From Streptomyces asiaticus (GTDB taxonomy: Bacteria; Actinomycetota; Actinomycetes; Streptomycetales; Streptomycetaceae): a stretch of 64,000 nt of DNA. A program made the position numbers and the translations under genes. The stretch spans positions 4,092,001 through 4,156,000 of the forward strand of contig NZ_JAGSHX010000006.1 in assembly GCF_018138715.1 (NCBI RefSeq), read 5' to 3'. This document shows, piece after piece, positions 34,801-47,200 of the stretch. The first letter of the stretch is position 1. Each line of letters opens with the position of its first letter. Under the pieces are notes generated by a model. That model was not told the DNA's origin, did no database searches, and saw only the letters and a program-made list of their open reading frames with translations.

Positions 34801-37800
34801 GGTGGACAGTGCGGTGAGGTCCGGCGCGGGAAGCGCCTTGCGGTCGGTCTTCCCGTTGGGCGTCAGCGGCATCTCGTCGAGCACCATGAACGCCGAGGGC
34901 GTCATGTACTCCGGCAGCCGCGCGGCGACGGCCCGGCGCAGCGCGGGCACCGGCACCGCCGCGCCCGGGGCCGCGACGACGTACGCCACCAGCCGCTGCT
35001 CGCCCGACCCGGCCTCGCGGGCCACCACCGCCGCCTGGGCGACCTCGGGCAGTTCGGCGAGCACGGTCTCGATCTCGCCCAGCTCGATGCGGAAACCGCG
35101 CACCTTGACCTGGTCGTCGGTGCGGCCGCCGAACTCGAGCTGGCCGTCGTCCGTCCACCGGGCCACGTCACCGGTCCGGTACATCCGGGTGCCGGGCGCG
35201 CCGAACGGGCAGGCGACGAACCGCTCCGCGGTCAGGTCCGGACGGCCCGCGTAGCCGCGCGCCACGCCCCGCCCGGCGATGTAGAGGTCGCCGAGGACCC
35301 CGGGCGGGGCCGGGGACAGCCCGGCGTCCAGGACATAGACCTGGGTGCTCGCGATGGGCCTGCCGATGACTGGTGCGGTGCTCGGTGTCCCAGTGCCGTC
35401 AGGTCCCCCGTCGGGCCCGGCGAGACGGGCGGCGGTGGGCTGCACCGCGTTACTGCTCAGTGTGGTGCTCGGCGTTCCACTGCCGGCGGGCCCGGTGAGA
35501 CGGGCGGCCGTGGGCTGCACCGCGTTACTGCTCAGTGTGGTGCTCGGCGTTCCACTGCCGGCGGGCCCGGTGAGACGGGCGGCCGTGGGCTGCACCGCGT
35601 TACTGCTCAGTGTGGTGCTCGGCGTTCCACTGCCGGCGGGCCCGGTGAGGCGGGCGGCCGTGGGCTGCACCGCGTTACTGCTCAGTGTGGTGCTCGGCGT
35701 TCCACTGCCGGCGGGCCCGGTGAGACGGGCGGCCGTGGACCACACGGTGGTTTCGGTGGGGCCGTACAGGTTCGTCACCTCGGAGCCGAGTTCGCACAGC
35801 CGGGAGGCGAGCCCGGCGGGCAGCGCCTCGCCGCCGACGAGCACGCGCAGCCCGGAGAGCGCCTCGGGGTGCTGGGACACCAGCGCCTGCCACAGGGTGG
35901 GCGTCGCCTGCATGACCGAGGCGCCGGTGCTCTCCAGCAGCGCGGCCAGCGCGGGGACGTCGATCACCTCGTCGCGGGTGGCCAGCACCACCGCGGCGCC
36001 GGACACCAGCGGGGTGTACAGCTCCAGGCCCGCGATGTCGAAGGCGATGGTGGTCACCGCGGCCAGCCGGTCCCCGGGCCGCAGGGCGAACCGGTCCCGC
36101 ATGTCCTGGACGAAGTTGGTGAGGTTGTCCCGGGTGACGACGACGCCCTTGGGCCTGCCCGTGGAACCCGAGGTGTAGATGGTGTAGGCGGGGTGGTCCC
36201 CCGCCACCGGGGCCGGTTCCGGGGCCTCGCCGGACAGGGCGGCCAGCCGGTCGCGGACCGCCGGGTCGTCCAGCAGCACCCGCGCCGCACCACCGGTCGC
36301 GGGCACCGAGGACACCGAGGAGTCCGTCACCACGACCGCGGGCGCGGCGTCGGTCACGATGTACTCGACGCGCTCGGCCGGGTATTCGGGGTCCAGCGGG
36401 ACGTACGCGCCACCGGTCTTCAGGACCGCGAGCAGGGTGGCCACCAGATCCGCCCCGCGCGGCAGCGCCACCGCCACCCGCGTCTCGGGGCCGACGCCGA
36501 GCCCGGACAGCAGCCGGGCCAGCCGGTTGGCGCGGGCGTCCAGCTCGCCGTAGGAGACCTCGGCCCCGTCCGCGACCAGGGCCACCGCCGCCGGGTCGGC
36601 GGCCACGGCGGCCGCGAACAGCTCGGGCACCGAAGTCTCCGGCGCCCCGGCGTCGGGCTCGTTCCAGCCGTCCAGGACGGTGCGCAGCAGCTCGGGCGCG
36701 AGCACCTCGGTGCGGCCCACCGGGAGGGACGGGTCCGCCTCGATCCGCTCCAGCATCCGGCAGAAGCCGTCCAGCAGGGCCCGCGCCCGCCTCGCCGGGT
36801 ACAGATCGGGGCGGTATCCCAGGCGCAGCCGCAGGGTGGGGCCGGGGGTCGGGAACAGGGTGAGCGCGTAGTGGGTGGCGTCCTGGCCGGTGATGTCGGT
36901 GATCCGCGGCCCGTCGACGCGCTCGGTGATGCCGTCGGAGTCCAGCGGGTAGTTCTCGAAGACGACCAGCGTGTCGAAGAGTTCACCGGTGACCGGCGTG
37001 GACTCCTGCACGGCGGACAGCGGCAGGTGGTGGTGGTCGAGCAGCGCTGCCTGCTGCCGCTGGACCGCGGTCAGCAGGTCGGTCCAGGAGGCGCCGTGGT
37101 CCACCCGCACCCGGACCGGCAGGGTGTTGATGAACAGCCCCACCATGGACTCCACACCGGGGATGTCCGCCGGGCGCCCGGACACGGTGGCGCCGAACAC
37201 CACGTCGTCGCGGCCGGTCAGCCGGCCGAGCAGCACCCCCCAGGCGCTCTGCACCAGCGTGTTCAGGGTGACACCGGCGGAGCGGGCCAGCTCGCCGAGG
37301 CGGGCGGTGAGGTCCGCGTCCACCTCGGCGACCAGGTCCTCGGGCAGCACCTCCGCGCCGGGGCCCGCCTCGGGCACCACCAGCGTGGCCGAGTCCACCC
37401 CTTCCAGCGCCTCTCGCCAGGCCCGCTTCGCCGCGTCCTTGTCCTGCCGGGCCAGCCAGGCGAGATAGGTGCGGTAGGGGGTGACCGGCGGCAGGGTGGT
37501 GTCCTCGCCGCCCGCGCGGTAGTGCTGGAACAGCTCCTGCATCACCAGCGGGGCGGACCAGCCGTCCAGCAGGATGTGGTGGGCGGTGAGGACCAGCCAG
37601 AAGGCGTCCGCCGCGACCTTGATCATGGTGACCCGCAGCAGCGGCGGCCGCTCCATGTCGAAGCGCCGCTCACGGTCCCCGGCGGCGAACTCCCGGACCT
37701 TCGCCCGCTGCTCGTCCTCGGAAACACCACTGAAGTCCAGCTCGGTCACAGGGAGTTCGAGGTCCCGGAGGATCACCTGCATCGGGTCGCCGGTCTTGCG

Positions 37801-38016
37801 GCGCCGGAACCCCGCGCGCAGGCTCGCGTGCCGCCGCACCAGCGCGGCCGCGGCGCGGCGCACCGCCGGAGCGTCCACCGGGCCCTGGATCCGCACCGCC
37901 AGCTGGACGGTGTAGACGTCGAGCGCGTCCGCGTCCTCGGAGTACTGCGCGTGGAAGAGCAGCCCTTCCTGGAGCGGCGACAAAGGCAGAAGGTCCTCGA
38001 TACGTGTCTGCTTCAC
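25849..38016 (-). CDS. NRPS2: three-module terminal peptide synthetase with thioesterase
   Basis: About 4055 aa. The GTG at 38016 is chosen because GGGAG lies 8 nt upstream and the protein then starts right at the C domain ([17 protein letters not shown]). Order with approximate signature residues: C (HHILLDG, 147), A8 (618), T (GGHSL, 1105), C (HHIAGDG, 1292), A9 (1785), T (GGDSI, 2163), E (HHLAVDG, 2367), C (HHLLLDG, 2873), A10 (3363), T (3738), TE (GWSLG, 3873). Codes by eye: A8 DILQLGLVWK (Gly type), A9 DAATLAAVCK (aromatic, resembling Phe/Tyr/beta-hydroxy-Tyr codes), A10 DMTKVGEVGK (Asn). The first and third C domains are of the kind that follows E domains, so the enzyme should accept a D-ended peptide, epimerise its second residue and add Asn before TE release or cyclisation. 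A8 and A10 carry tandem-repeat insertions. It is the terminal enzyme of the line. Confidence 0.97.
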   Translation of the reverse strand: MKQTRIEDLLPLSPLQEGLLFHAQYSEDADALDVYTVQLAVRIQGPVDAPAVRRAAAALVRRHASLRAGFRRRKTGDPMQVILRDLELPVTELDFSGVSEDEQRAKVREFAAGDRERRFDMERPPLLRVTMIKVAADAFWLVLTAHHILLDGWSAPLVMQELFQHYRAGGEDTTLPPVTPYRTYLAWLARQDKDAAKRAWREALEGVDSATLVVPEAGPGAEVLPEDLVAEVDADLTARLGELARSAGVTLNTLVQSAWGVLLGRLTGRDDVVFGATVSGRPADIPGVESMVGLFINTLPVRVRVDHGASWTDLLTAVQRQQAALLDHHHLPLSAVQESTPVTGELFDTLVVFENYPLDSDGITERVDGPRITDITGQDATHYALTLFPTPGPTLRLRLGYRPDLYPARRARALLDGFCRMLERIEADPSLPVGRTEVLAPELLRTVLDGWNEPDAGAPETSVPELFAAAVAADPAAVALVADGAEVSYGELDARANRLARLLSGLGVGPETRVAVALPRGADLVATLLAVLKTGGAYVPLDPEYPAERVEYIVTDAAPAVVVTDSSVSSVPATGGAARVLLDDPAVRDRLAALSGEAPEPAPVAGDHPAYTIYTSGSTGRPKGVVVTRDNLTNFVQDMRDRFALRPGDRLAAVTTIAFDIAGLELYTPLVSGAAVVLATRDEVIDVPALAALLESTGASVMQATPTLWQALVSQHPEALSGLRVLVGGEALPAGLASRLCELGSEVTNLYGPTETTVWSTAARLTGPAGSGTPSTTLSSNAVQPTAARLTGPAGSGTPSTTLSSNAVQPTAARLTGPAGSGTPSTTLSSNAVQPTAARLTGPAGSGTPSTTLSSNAVQPTAARLAGPDGGPDGTGTPSTAPVIGRPIASTQVYVLDAGLSPAPPGVLGDLYIAGRGVARGYAGRPDLTAERFVACPFGAPGTRMYRTGDVARWTDDGQLEFGGRTDDQVKVRGFRIELGEIETVLAELPEVAQAAVVAREAGSGEQRLVAYVVAAPGAAVPVPALRRAVAARLPEYMTPSAFMVLDEMPLTPNGKTDRKALPAPDLTALSTSVAPRTPQEEILCGLFMEALELDSVGIHDDFFELGGHSLHATRMVSRTRTAFSVELPLRALWEAPTVAKLAERLRDADTARPPVVPVERPERIPLSYAQRRLWFLNRFENGAAAHNISLGLRLTGTLDHEALRAAVRDVTARHETLRTIFPETGGAARQLILPPDQCPAEMVVTTVDERALDAAIAEQAARDFDLATETPLRVTLFQVAPDHHVLLIILHHIAGDGWSVGPFAADLTSAYLARTAGRAPDWEPLPVQYADYTIWNYSVLGEESDPGSLVSEQLEFWRQRLEGSPDVLRLPTDRPRPPEADYTAETVEGRISPELHRALARVARTTGTSLFMVLQAGLASLLSAHGAGTDIPMGSPIAGRNDKALEEMIGFFVNTLVLRTDTSGDPTFRELLDRVREYDLAAYAHQEVPFERLVELLNPERSLAWHPLFQIWLNVQNLETTTTSPTGLPGVDAVAYPVPVNATQFDLAFTFNESTGPGGAPAGLQALIDFRLDLFDRETVEALFERLTRLLERVTEDPDLRVGDISPLTEEEHAVLAAANDTARDLPPATFPALFARRVAEAPDDPAVAFEGREMSFAELDRRANRLAHVLRAEGAAPERFVALALPRSPDWPAAVLAVHKAGAAYLPLDPAYPAERLASMLSDARPGVVVTTRPIAETLPPMGDTTVLLLDDEATEARIAKAPETAPEVRLSVDHPAYLIYTSGSTGRPKGVVVPHTGFASLLTGYTEALGLGPGSRVLQFASPSFDAAFAELCKALLSGSTLVMAPSERLDPGAPLAALLTEQRVTQATIPPAALGVMTDGEVPAGVTLLVAGEATPPELAGRWSAGRRMVNAYGPTETTVCATISAPLSGVAEPPLGTPIPNARVRVLDAALRPTAPGVVGELYLSGPGLARGYLNRPAASAERFVADPFGPPGTRMYRTGDLAKWTRDGVLMFVGRADEQVKLHGFRIELGEIRSVLLRGTSVRQAEVMVREDRPGEPRLVAYAVAEGAAGPLTGADLRAQLAAELPEYMVPAAVVVLDSLPVTPNGKTDRKALPAPEYTTTATGPADEPRTPHEELLRGLFAEVLGLERVGIHDSFFDTGGDSIMSIQLVRRARDAGVKLTPRDVFEHKTVAALAKATAVEDAPAEGPAEGPAAEPVAASAGIGDVPLTPIIHWMRERGGRPDRFSQTNMIVVPADVGEQRLRSALQTVLDHHDALRMRLRRTGGVVWSLEVPERGAVQVADCLRRVDLTGLDEERARARMAEETKGAWDRLDPEAGLMLQAVWFDAGPDVSGRLLLTVHHLAVDGVSWRILLPDLTTAWSAQTEGGTSGLNGGGTSGLDAVGTSFREWAQRLSDAAQRPERIEELTFWLDTLAEPDPALADRPLDPRRDITATTKRLLLTLPAEQTSALLTTVPAAFHARINDVLLSAFAAAVVQWRAQRGHQAGHVLVNLEGHGREELDEGVDLSRTVGWFTSLFPVRLDPGPHDWAEYRAGGPATGRVLKRVKEQLRALPDNGIGFGLLRYLNPQTAPVLIRLPEPQISFNYLGRFPGAVATEKTAPADWGPAPEGFDLDGGSDPGRPIAHTIDITAMTQDLPDGPHLVADVSWAGELLSEDEVHELGQNWLTALTALVRHAEGPEAGGYSPSDLTLVPLTQDEIEAVESAGAERLEDVLPLTPMQEGLLFHAQFDEDEPDLYTVQLGIDLAGPLDADRLRGAARTLLRRHANLRAGFRQQGLSRPVQVVAADVELPWVELDFGHLPEAERAARLDALMDEDRVRRFDPERPPLLRFTLIHMGDQLARFLMTNHHLLLDGWSGPLLVRELFTLYEADGDESALPEVTPYRDYLAWLGRQDKQAAREAWRTVLSGVDGATLIASDSDGRTVEVPGDLLVELPERTTTELTALARRHDATLNTVVQAAWSVVLSGLTGRTDVVFGATVSGRPADLPGVETMVGLFINTVPVRAELRTTDTWTTLLERLRAQQTAVMDHHYLGLQDVLRLVEPDTLFDTIVVTENYPLDGDGMPAVEDGLRIVGLYGSDANHYPISLVAMPGRALRLRLGYRPDLVAPDAVEAIGGRLVRAFEAMIDAPEQPVNRVDLLATDERRTLLEEFTATARPAPVTLVPERFKAQVARTPDAPALLAADGTRLSYARLDAAADRLAAELIGAGVGPERLVALALPRSADLVIAALAVLKAGGGYLPVDPGDPADRLAHVLTDATPVLVLTRSDIAPGLPRTAAPVRLLDEAGTSEPAESVSGGSGGSAAPAGSAAPAGSAAPAGSGGHRWQAQSPAYVIYTSGSTGRPKGVVVEHRSFAQYLDYAAEAYPSLGERALLHSPVSFDMAVTSLFGPLTTGGCVHVAELEQPAEGRVRPAFCKVTPSHLPLLAGVDPECSPTRELVIGGEQLLGEALAPWRAAHPDVAVVNEYGPTEATVGCAVLRLEPGEETPSGAVPIGRPTPNTRLYVLDAALRPAPRGAVGELYIGGGQLARGYLNRPALTAARFVADPFGAPGGRLYRTGDLARWNADGQLEYLGRVDEQVKVRGYRVELGEIEAALARDPEVGRATVVLRSDEGAGKRLAAYLVPAAGGGLDPAAVRERLAAAVPDYMVPAAFTVLQELPLNANGKVDRKALPAPDYTPREWSGPRTPQEEILCGLFREALGLDVVGIHDSFFDLGGDSIMSMGLVNRIRSAFGVKLGMRTVLTAPTVAELAQRLGGDAEQDSLDVLLPLREHGSRVPLFCVHPAGGLSWSYSALLRSVDAEHPVYGLQCRGLDGEGDALPGTLEEMAADYVAQIRRVRPTGPYVLLGWSLGGTVIHAMAALLQAEGEEVALLVNLDEYPLDRSQPLPDRLPDEQDALRVLLDFEGYDVTALGDARLTHGQVVTMLRERQSVLASLDEDNVAALARAFANNRRLFLAYEPARYRGDLLVLVAEEDPSVPAADLAGRAERWRPFVDGRIEYRRIPYAHPYLMRPEPAAEIGRVLNEKLRELK
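27979..28044. repeat. 18-bp tandem repeat in NRPS2 adenylation domain 10
   Basis: Three 18-bp units (GGAACCGGCGGGGGCGGC at 27979, 27997 and 28015) are followed by degenerate copies. They encode SAAPAG-type hexapeptides in a GGSGG-rich linker just before the A3 core of the Asn-type adenylation domain, the same place as the 63-bp array in NRPS1 A4. Confidence 0.9.
35423..35737. repeat. 75-bp tandem repeat in NRPS2 adenylation domain 8
   Basis: Four full 75-bp copies (starting 35423, 35498, 35573 and 35648) plus a 15-bp partial copy are almost identical; a diverged copy precedes them. Each encodes 25 residues including [20 protein letters not shown]. The array lies directly after the A5 core ([17 protein letters not shown]), so it falls in the adenylation core near the active-site side of the large subdomain and adds about 100 residues without breaking the frame. 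Confidence 0.95.
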
Positions 38017-38263
38017 TGCACAGGCTCCCTGGGCGTCTTCGTGATGCGATGTGTGACGAGTGCGCAGTCGAGATCGGCGGGGCCCCTCTCGCCCGTCGGC
38101 GAGGCCCGCCGATCCGACCGTAACGGCGCCGCGGCCCGGTGAAAGCCGCACATAAACAACTCGGAAGTGGGGCTACTGCCAGTCGCCGCCAGTCGTCCAG
38201 CTCGCTCGCGAGCTGGACGACTCGTCCTGGCCGAAACCGCACACCAACGACTCGGAAATGGGG
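38017..38263. other. Gap between NRPS3 and NRPS2 holding a duplicated NRPS3 tail
   Basis: The 247-nt gap contains a second, diverged copy of the 3' end of NRPS3. Plus-strand 38141-38216 matches 38233-38297 with a 10-nt insertion (CCGCCAGTCG) and a few substitutions. The source copy encodes the final residues ([14 protein letters not shown]) and adjoining non-coding bases. The copy also creates the long palindrome at 38191-38222. The GTG start and ribosome binding site of NRPS2 lie at the left end. Confidence 0.85.
38191..38222. terminator. Perfect 15-bp inverted repeat between NRPS3 and NRPS2
   Basis: Arms 38191-38205 and 38208-38222 are perfectly complementary with a 2-nt centre. On the transcript it would form a strong hairpin after the NRPS3 stop. 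It could act as a terminator or attenuator that lowers NRPS2 expression, or as a processing site; there is no U-tract. Confidence 0.55.
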
Positions 38264-41200
38264 CTACTGCCAGTCGTCCAGTTCGCTCGCGAGCTGGTCC
38301 AACTCTTCCTGGCTTACGTCGATCAGATCCATGTCGGAGGGGGTGTGGCGGACGGCCTGCGGGGTGTCGGCATGGCGGGCCAGCGCCTCCAGCGCCCGGA
38401 TCCACGCCTGTGCGAGGTCCCGCACCACGGACTCCTCCAGCAGCGCCGAGGGCCACTGCCAGAGCACCGACAACTCGGGGCCGTCGCTGCGGTCCTGGGT
38501 GGACGCGGTGACCTCCAGCGCGTGGGCGACCGGCATGTCCGGGTCCTCGCCGCCGACGGCGCCCGCCTCGGGGGCGAGCGCCCAGTCGGCGGCCTCGGGC
38601 GCGGCCGAGGTGTCGAAGCGACCGAGGTAGTTGAACCCGATCTGCGGCTCGGCCAGGCCCCGCAGCGAGGGCGCGGTGTCCGGGTTGAGATGGCGCAGCA
38701 GGCCGTAGCCGATGCCGTTGTCGGGCACCTGGCGCAGCTGCTCCTTGATCCGGGCGAGGACGTCGCCGACGGTCGCCCCGCCGGTCCACACCTGGCCCCA
38801 GTCGATCCGCCCGGGGTCCAGGAACAGCGGGTACACGCTGGTGAACCAGCCGACCGTACGGGACAGTTCGGTGTGCTCGGCGATCTCCTCGCGGCCGTGG
38901 CCCTCGAGGGCCACCAGCAGCCCGCCCGTGGCCCCGCCGAAGTGCCGGCGGCGCCAGTCGGCCACCGCCAGGGTCAGCCCGGTGAGCAGCACGTCGTTGA
39001 CGGACGCGCGGAACATCTCGGGCAGCCGGGTGAGCAGGGTCCGGGTGGTGTCCGCGGGCAGCGCCATGGTGATCGAGCGCTGGGTGCGGGTGAGGTCCCT
39101 GGACGGGTCGACGGTCAGCTGGGCCAGGGGCTCCGGGGCCTGGGCGAGGCGGCCGCGCCAGACCGGGAGTTCGGCGATCCGCTCCGGTGTGACGGCCTCC
39201 TCGGCCAGCGTCCGCGACCAGCGGCGCAAGGAGGTGCCCACCGGGTCGAGCCGGGGGGTGTGCCCGTCCCGTACCGCCTCCCAGGCCCGTGCCAGGTCCG
39301 GCAGCAGGATCCGCCAGGAGACGCCGTCGACGACCAGGTGGTGCAGCGAGAACCACAGCCTGCCGCGCTCACCGGACCCGGCGTCGAACCACACGAACTG
39401 CGCCATCGTGCCGTGCTCGGGGTCGAGCCGGCCCACCGCCGCGTCGCTGTGCTCGGCGAGGCGGGCGCGGCGCTCCGCGTCGTCCAGGCCGGTGAGGTCG
39501 ACCCGCCGGATCAGGTCCGCCGCGCGGACCGCGCCGCGGGCCGCCACCTCCAGCGACCACTGCCTTCCGGTCCGGTTCAGCCGCGCCCGCAGGGCGTCGT
39601 GGTGGTCCAGCAGCGTCTGCACGACGGTGACCAGTCGGTCCAGGTCCAGCTCCGCGGGCGTCTGGAGCAGCATCGACTGGTGGAACCGGCCGATGGGCCC
39701 GTTCCGCTCGCTGAGCCAGTTGAGGATCGGGGTCGCGGGGATCTCCCCGATACCGGCGTCCGGGTCCTCCGCCTCGGCCTCGGGGACGGTGCCCGCGGCG
39801 GCCGCGAGGGCCGCGACCGTCTGGTGGCGGAAGACGTCCTTCGGGGTGAAGAGCAGACCCGCGGCGCGCGCCCTGGCCACCAGCTGGATCGAGACGATGC
39901 TGTCGCCGCCCAGGTAGAAGAAGCTGTCGTCGACGCCGACTTCCTCGACTCCGAGCCCCAGCACCTCCGCGACCAGCCTGCGCAGGGTCTCCTCACGGGC
40001 GCCGCTCGGCGCCCGGGACGTGCCGCCCTGTTCCGGGGCGGGCAGCGCCTTGCGGTCGATCTTTCCGCTGGTGGTCAGCGGAAGCGTCTCGAGCGTCACG
40101 AACGCCGCCGGAACCATGTAGTCGGGCAGGCGTCGCGCCAGCCCGGCCCGCAGTTCGTCGATGTCGATGCCGCCCGCCCCGGCGGTGGGCACCACATAGG
40201 CCGTCAGCAGCCGCACCCCCGGGCGGTCCTCGCGCACGACGGTGGTGGCGCGGTGCACCCCGGGGTGGTCCGAGACGGCCGCGGTGATCTCGCCCAGCTC
40301 GATCCGCAGCCCGCGCAGCTTCACCTGGTCGTCGGTGCGCCCGACGAACTCCAGCTCGCCGTCGGCGCGGCGGCGCACCAGGTCGCCGGTGCGGTACATC
40401 CGCGATCCGGGCGGGCCGAACGGGTCGGCCACATAACGCTCGGCGGTCAGCCCGGGGCGGCGCAGATAGCCGCGGGCCAGTGAGACGCCCGCGATGTGCA
40501 ACTCGCCCACGCAGCCCAGCGGCACCGGACGGAGCCGCTCGTCCAGCACATGCAGCCGCGAGTCGGCCACGGGCGCGCCGAGCGCCGGTACGGCGTCGTC
40601 GGTCAGCAGCCCGCTCATCGCCGCCACACAAGTGGCCTCGGTCGGGCCGTACACATTGTGCATCCGCACCGTGTGCCGCCACCGGCCGATCAGCTCCGGT
40701 CCGAAGGACTCACCGCCGACGACGATCTCCATGCCCTCGGGCAGCCCGCCCTCGGGCAGCGCGGCCAGCGAGGCGGGGGTGATGAAGACGTGGGTGACGC
40801 CGTATTCGGCGCACAGGTCGAGATACGCCTGTCCGGACGTCGGCCGGTCGGCCGGGACCACCACCAGCGCGCCGCCCACCAGCAGGCTCATGGACATCTC
40901 CAGGAACGCCGCGTCGAAGCTGGCCGAGGCCAGCTGCGGCACCCGGGCGCCCGGGCCGACGCCCGCCCGCTCCACCAGCGTCGCGCACAGGTGCGCCACT
41001 CCGGCGTGGGTCACGGTCACGCCCTTGGGCCTGCCGGTCGATCCGGAGGTGTAGATGACGTAGGCGGGGTGCTGGGGCGACAGGGCGGCGGCGGGCACGG
41101 GCGCGTCGGCCGCGGGCTCCGTCGCGTCCAGCGTGTCGAACAGCACCGTGGGCACGGTGGTCCGCGGCAGCCGTCCGGCGACGGCGCCGGAGGTCAGCAG

Positions 41201-44200
41201 CAGGGCGGGCGCGGCGTCGTCGAGCATGTACCCGATGCGGTCGCGCGGCAGGTCCGGGTTGACCGGCAGATAGGCCGCCCCGGCCCGCACCACCGCGAGC
41301 AGCGAGACGATCAGCTCCGGGGAGCGCGGCAGCGCCACCGCCACCAGCTTCTCCGGTCCCGCTCCCCGCGCGGCCAGCGCCCGGGCGATCCGCTCGGCCC
41401 GCGCGTCGAGTTCGGCGAAGGTCCAGGTGCGGTCCTCGGCCAGCAGGGCGGGCGCGTCCGGGGTGCGGGCCACCCATCCGGCGAACAGCTCCGCCATGGT
41501 CGCCGGGGGCACCTCGCGCACCGCGGCGTCGTTCCACTCCTCGACGATCCGGTGGCGCTCCCCGGGCAGCAGGACGTCCAGCTGGTCCACCGAGCGGGAC
41601 GGATCGGCGACGGCGGCGGCCAGCAGCCGCGCCAGCCGGTCCACCAGCATCCGCACCGTGTCCCGTTCGAACAGGTCGGTGCTGTAGGTGAGCGCCCCCT
41701 CGATGCCCGCGGGCGCGCCGTCGTCGGTATGGGTCTCCGACAGGGTGAAGGACAGGTCGAACTTGGCCACGTCCTGGCCGATCGGCTGCGGCCCCGCGAC
41801 CACCCCGGGCAGCTCGACCCTGCCCTCGGCGGTGTTCTGGAACGCCAGCATCACCTGGAACAGCGGATGCCGGGACGCCGAGCGCTCGGGGTTGATCAGC
41901 TCGACCAGCCGCTCGAACGGCAGGTCCTGGTGGGCGTACGCGGCCAGGTCGGTCTCCCGCACCCGCTCCAGCAGCTCGGTGAAGGTCGGATCGCCGGAGA
42001 CGTCGGTGCGCAGCACCAGCGTGTTGACGAAGAAGCCGATCAGGTCGTCCAGGGCGTCGTCGGTGCGGCCCGCGATCGCCGTGCCGAGCGGGATGTCGGT
42101 GCCCGCGCCGAGCCTGCTGAGCAGCGCGGCCAGACCGGCCTGGACGGCCATGAAGAGGCTGGCCCGGTGCTCCAGGGCCAGCTCGCGCAGGCCGCGGTGC
42201 ACCTCGGCGTCGAAGCGGAAGGTGACCATATCGCCGCGGTAGCTGATGGCGGGCGGACGGCGGTGGTCGGCGGGCAGCGCCAGCTCCTCCGGCGCGCCGT
42301 CCAGGGCCGACCGCCAGAACGCGGCCTGCCGGGAGATGGTGCTGTCCGGGTCGTCCTCGCTGCCCAGCACCTCGTGCTGCCACAGCGTGTAGTCGGCGTA
42401 CTGCGCGGGCAGCGGGGTGAACTCCGGGGCGCGGCCCGCGCTCCGGGCCGCGTAGGCGGTGGACAGATCGCGGCCCAGCGGGGCCATCGACCAGCCGTCG
42501 CCCGCGATGTGGTGGACCACCAGCGCCAGCACGTGCTCGGTCCGGCTCAGCGCGAACAGCCAGGCCCGGACCGGGATCTCGGTGGCGATGTCGAACGCGT
42601 ACCCGGCGGCCTCGGTGAGCGCCGCCTCCAGACCGGCCTCGGTGACCTCGGCCACCGGCAGTTCGGGCACCACGTCCAGCACCACCTGGCGGGGGCGGCC
42701 GTCCACCTCCGGGAAGACGGTGCGCAGGCTCTCGTGGCGGCTGACCACATCGGCCAGCGCCGCGCGCATCGCCTCCCGGTCCAGCTCACCGGTCAGCCGC
42801 AGAGCCATCGGCAGGTTGTAGGTGGCGCTCGGCCCCTCGAACCGGCCCAGAAACCACAGCCTGCGCTGGGCGAAGGACAGCGGCACCTCCTCGGGCCGCT
42901 CCCGCTTGGTCACCGCGCGCCGCGCCCCGCCCGCGTCGCCGATCAGCCCGGCCAGTCCGGCGGGCGTCGGCGACTCGAACAGGTCGCGCACGCCGAGCTC
43001 CGCGCCCAGGGTCGTACGGATCCGGCTGGTCAGCCGGGTGGCGAGCAGTGAATGGCCGCCGAGGTCGAAGAAGTTGTCGTCCACGCCGGCCTCGGCCACC
43101 CCGAGCACCTCGGCGAACAGCGCGCACAGCGCGGCCTCCCGCGGTGTGGCCGGCTCCCGCCGCTCGGCGTCCTCCCGTACCGGCGCGGGCAGCGCCCGGC
43201 GGTCCAGCTTGCCGTTGGGGGTCAGCGGCAGCGCGTCCAGTACGACGAACGCGCTGGGCACCATGTAATCGGGCAGCGTGGCGGCCAGGTGCTTGCGCAG
43301 CTCGGCCGGGGCCGGGGCGGTCCGTCCCGTGGGCGGGACCAGATAGCCGACCAGCTGGTGGGCCCCGGGCCGGTCCTGCCGGGCCAGGACGGCCACCGAG
43401 GCGAGGTCGGGGTGGGCGGCGAGCGCCGTCTCGATCTCGCCGAGCTCGATCCGGAAGCCGCGCACCTTGACCTGGTGGTCGGCCCGCCCCACGAACACCA
43501 GCTGTCCGTCCTTGCCCCAGCGCACCAGGTCACCGGTGCGGTACAGCCGGGACCCGGCCGGGCCGAAGGGGTCGGCCACGAAGCGCTCCGCGGTCAGGCC
43601 CGGCCGCTTCAGATAGCCGCGGGCCAGCCCGGCGCCGGCGAGGTACAGCTCCCCGACGACCCCCGGGGGCACCGGGCCCAGCGCGTCGTCCAGGACATAG
43701 ACCTGGTCGTTCCAGATCGGGCGGCCGATCGGCGCCGTGGCGGGCCACGTCGCGGGGTCGCCGGGCAGGGTGGTGGCCGTGATCACATGGCTTTCGGTGG
43801 GGCCGTAGTGGTTGTGCAGCCGCAGCCACGGGCGGTCGGCCTGGAAGGCGCGCAGCCGCGGGGTGAGCGCCAGCGCCTCGCCCGCCTGGGCGATCACCCG
43901 CAGCTCGCCGAGGGCGGCACCGCTCTCGACGGCGGCCTCCGCGACGGCGTCCACCACCAGGTTGGGGGCGTACAGCTCGTTGATCCGGTGCTCCTCCAGC
44001 CACCGGGTGAGGGCGGCGGCGTCGCGGCGCACCGCGTCGTCCGGGACCACCAGCGTCTTGCCGGTGAGCAGGGTGGTCAGGATCTCCTGGGCGGAGACGT
44101 CGAAGCTGATCGCGGTGAACTGCGCGACCCGCGTCCCGGCGCCGCCGCCGATCTCACCGTGGTGCCAGGCGACCAGGTTGGCCATGGCGCCCGCGGGCAT

Positions 44201-47200
44201 CACGACGCCCTTGGGGCGGCCGGTGGAGCCGGAGGTGTAGATGACGTAGACCGGGGCGGCCGGGTGGAGCGGGCGGGTGCGGTCCGCGTCGGTGGGGTCG
44301 GTGTCCGCCTGCCCGGCCAGGAGGGCGGCGGTCTCCGGGGTGTCGAGGGCGAGGAGCGGGGCCCGGTGGCCGTCCGGCAGCACCCCGGTCCGGGTCAGCA
44401 CCACCGAGGGCGCCGCGTCGGCCAGCATGAAGGAGACGCGCTCGGCCGGGTACTCCGGGTCGATGGGCAGATAGGCCGCTCCGGTCTTGACCACCGCGCA
44501 CACCGCCACCAGCAGCTCCGCCGAGCGCGGCAGCGCGATGCCGACCGTGTCCTCGGGGCCGGTGCCCCGTGAGATGAGCAGATGGGCCAGCCGGTTCGCC
44601 GCCGCGTTCAGCTCGGCGTACGACATCACCGTGTCGCCGTGCACCACGGCCGGGGCGTCCGGCAGCGCGTGCGCCTGCCGCTCGAGCAGTTCCGGGAGGA
44701 AGGCCCCGTCGAGCTGGTGCGCGGTGTCGTTGTAGGCGGTCAGCTGGCGGTGCCGCTCGATCGGGTCGAGCAGGTCCAGGGAGCCGATCGGCCGCTTCGG
44801 GTCCTCGGCCGCCCCGGCCAGCACCCGGATCAGACGGTCGGCGAGCCCCTGGACCGTCTCCCGGTCGAACAGATCGGTGCTGTACTCCATCCACCCGGCC
44901 AGACCGTCCGGTGCGCCGTCGGGGGTGCGCCGCTCGGTCAGCCCGACGAACAGGTCGAACTTGGCCATGTCGCCGAGGTGGTCGTACTGGTCCACCCGCA
45001 GGCCCGGCAGCGAAAGCTCGGCCGGGCGGTTGTTCTGCACGGTGAACATCACCTGGAACAGCGGGTGGCGCGCGAGGGAGCGCTCGGGGTTGAGCTGCTC
45101 GACCAGCCGCTCGAACGGCACGTCCTGGTGGGCGTACGCGGCCAGGTCGGTCTCCCGCACCCGCTGGACCAGCTCGCGGAAGGTCGGGTTGCCGGAGGTG
45201 TCGGTGCGCAGCACCAGCGTGTTGAGGAAGAACCCGACCAGCCCGTCGAGGGCGTCGTCGGTACGACCGGCGATCGGCGTGCCCACGGGGATGTCGGTGC
45301 CCGCGCCGGACCGCGACAGCAGCACCGAAAGACCGGCCTGGACCACCATGAACAGGCTGGCCTGGGAGGTACGGGCGATGGTGAGCAGCCGCTTGTGCAG
45401 CTCCTCGGGGAGGTGGAACGTCACGGTGTCGCCCGCGTAGCTCGCCACCGCGGGGCGCGGCCGGTCCACCGGGAGGTTGAGCTCGTCGGGGATCCCGGCC
45501 AGGGCGTCCGACCAGTAGCCGAACTGCCTCGCGATCGCGCTGTTCTCGTCCGCCTCCTCACCCAGTACCCGCCGCTGCCACAGCGTGTAGTCCGAGTACT
45601 GCACGGGCAGCGGCTCCCACGACGGCGCGGTGTCCTTCAGCCTGGCCGTGTAGGCGAGCGAGAGGTCGTGGCCGAAGACGCCCAGCGACCAGCCGTCCCC
45701 GACGATGTGGTGCATCACCACGAGCAGGACGTACGCATCGGCGCCGGTGCGGAAGACGCGCACCCGCAGCGGGAGTTCGGCGGCCAGCCGGAACCCGGCG
45801 GACGCCTCCTCCTGGAGTGCCTCGTCCAGCCGCTCCGGTGCCGCGCTCAGATCCACCAGGGACAGGTCGAGCTCGGCCTCCGCGGGATCCAGCACCCGCT
45901 GGTACGGGTCGCCGTCCACGTCCGGGAACACCGTCCGCAGGCTCTCGTGCCTGGCCAGGACGTCCTCAAAGGCATGGCGCAGCGCGTCCAGGTCCAGTTC
46001 ACCGGTCAGCCGCACGGTGAGCGGGACGTTGTAGATCGACTTGGCGCCCTCGAACCGGTCCAGGAACCACAGCCGGTGCTGGGCGAAGGACAGCGGTACC
46101 CGTTCGGGGCGCGGCCCCGCCTCCAGCGCGGGCCGGCCGTCCACGGCCTGGTGCAGCCTGCGGGCTATCCCGGCGGGCGTGGCCGTCTCGAACACCGCGC
46201 GCAGCGACAGCTCCTCGCCGAAGACCGCGCGGGTCCTGGTGACCAGCCGGGTGGCCAGCAGCGAGTGGCCGCCGAGGTCGAAGAAGTCGTCGTCCACCCC
46301 CACCTCGGGCACGCCGAGCAGTTCGGCGAAGAGCGCGCACAGGATCTCCTCCTGCGGGGTGCGCGGCCCGCGCCCGGCCGGACCGGCCGCGCCGCCGGGC
46401 TCGGGCAGCGCCTTGCGGTCCAGTTTGCCGTTGGGGGTGAGCGGGAGGGCGTCGAGGGCGACGAACGCCGAGGGCACCATGTACTCGGGCAGCGAGGCGC
46501 CCACGTGGTCGCGCAGCGCGGTGGGGGCGGGCACCTCTCCTCCGCTCACCGGCACCAGATAGGCGACGAGCCGCTTGTCGCCCGGGGTCGGCTCACGCAC
46601 CACGACCACCGCACGGTCGATCCGCTCGTGCGCGGCCAGGACCGACTCGATCTCCCCCAGCTCGATCCGGAATCCGCGGATCTTGACCTGGTCGTCGGCC
46701 CGGCCGGCGAACTCCAATACCGGATGCTCGCCCTCGGTGTTCCAGCGCACCAGGTCACCGGTGCGGTACATCCGCTCGCCGCCGCCCCGATACGGATCGG
46801 CGACGAAGCGCTCGGCGGTCACACCGGGCCGGTTCAGATAACCGCGCGCCAGGCAGGGTCCTGAGACGTACAGCTCCCCGGTGACACCCGGCGGCACCGG
46901 CCGCAGCGCGCCGTCGAGCACCCGCAGCCGCGCGGTGCCGAGGGCGGTGCCCATGGGCGGCGCCACCGCGCCGGAGAGCGGCTCGCTGAGGGAGACGCAG
47001 ACGGTGCTCTCGGTCGGCCCATAGGCGTTGATCATCGTCCGGCCGCCGGACCACGCCTCGACCAGCTCCGGCGCGGACGCCTCACCGCCGACCACCAGCA
47101 GGCGTATCGACGGCAGGTCCTCGGTGAGCACGGCCAGCGCGGCGGGCGGGATGAGCGCGTGCGTGACCTGGTGCTCGGCGACCAGCTCGACCAGCGCCCG

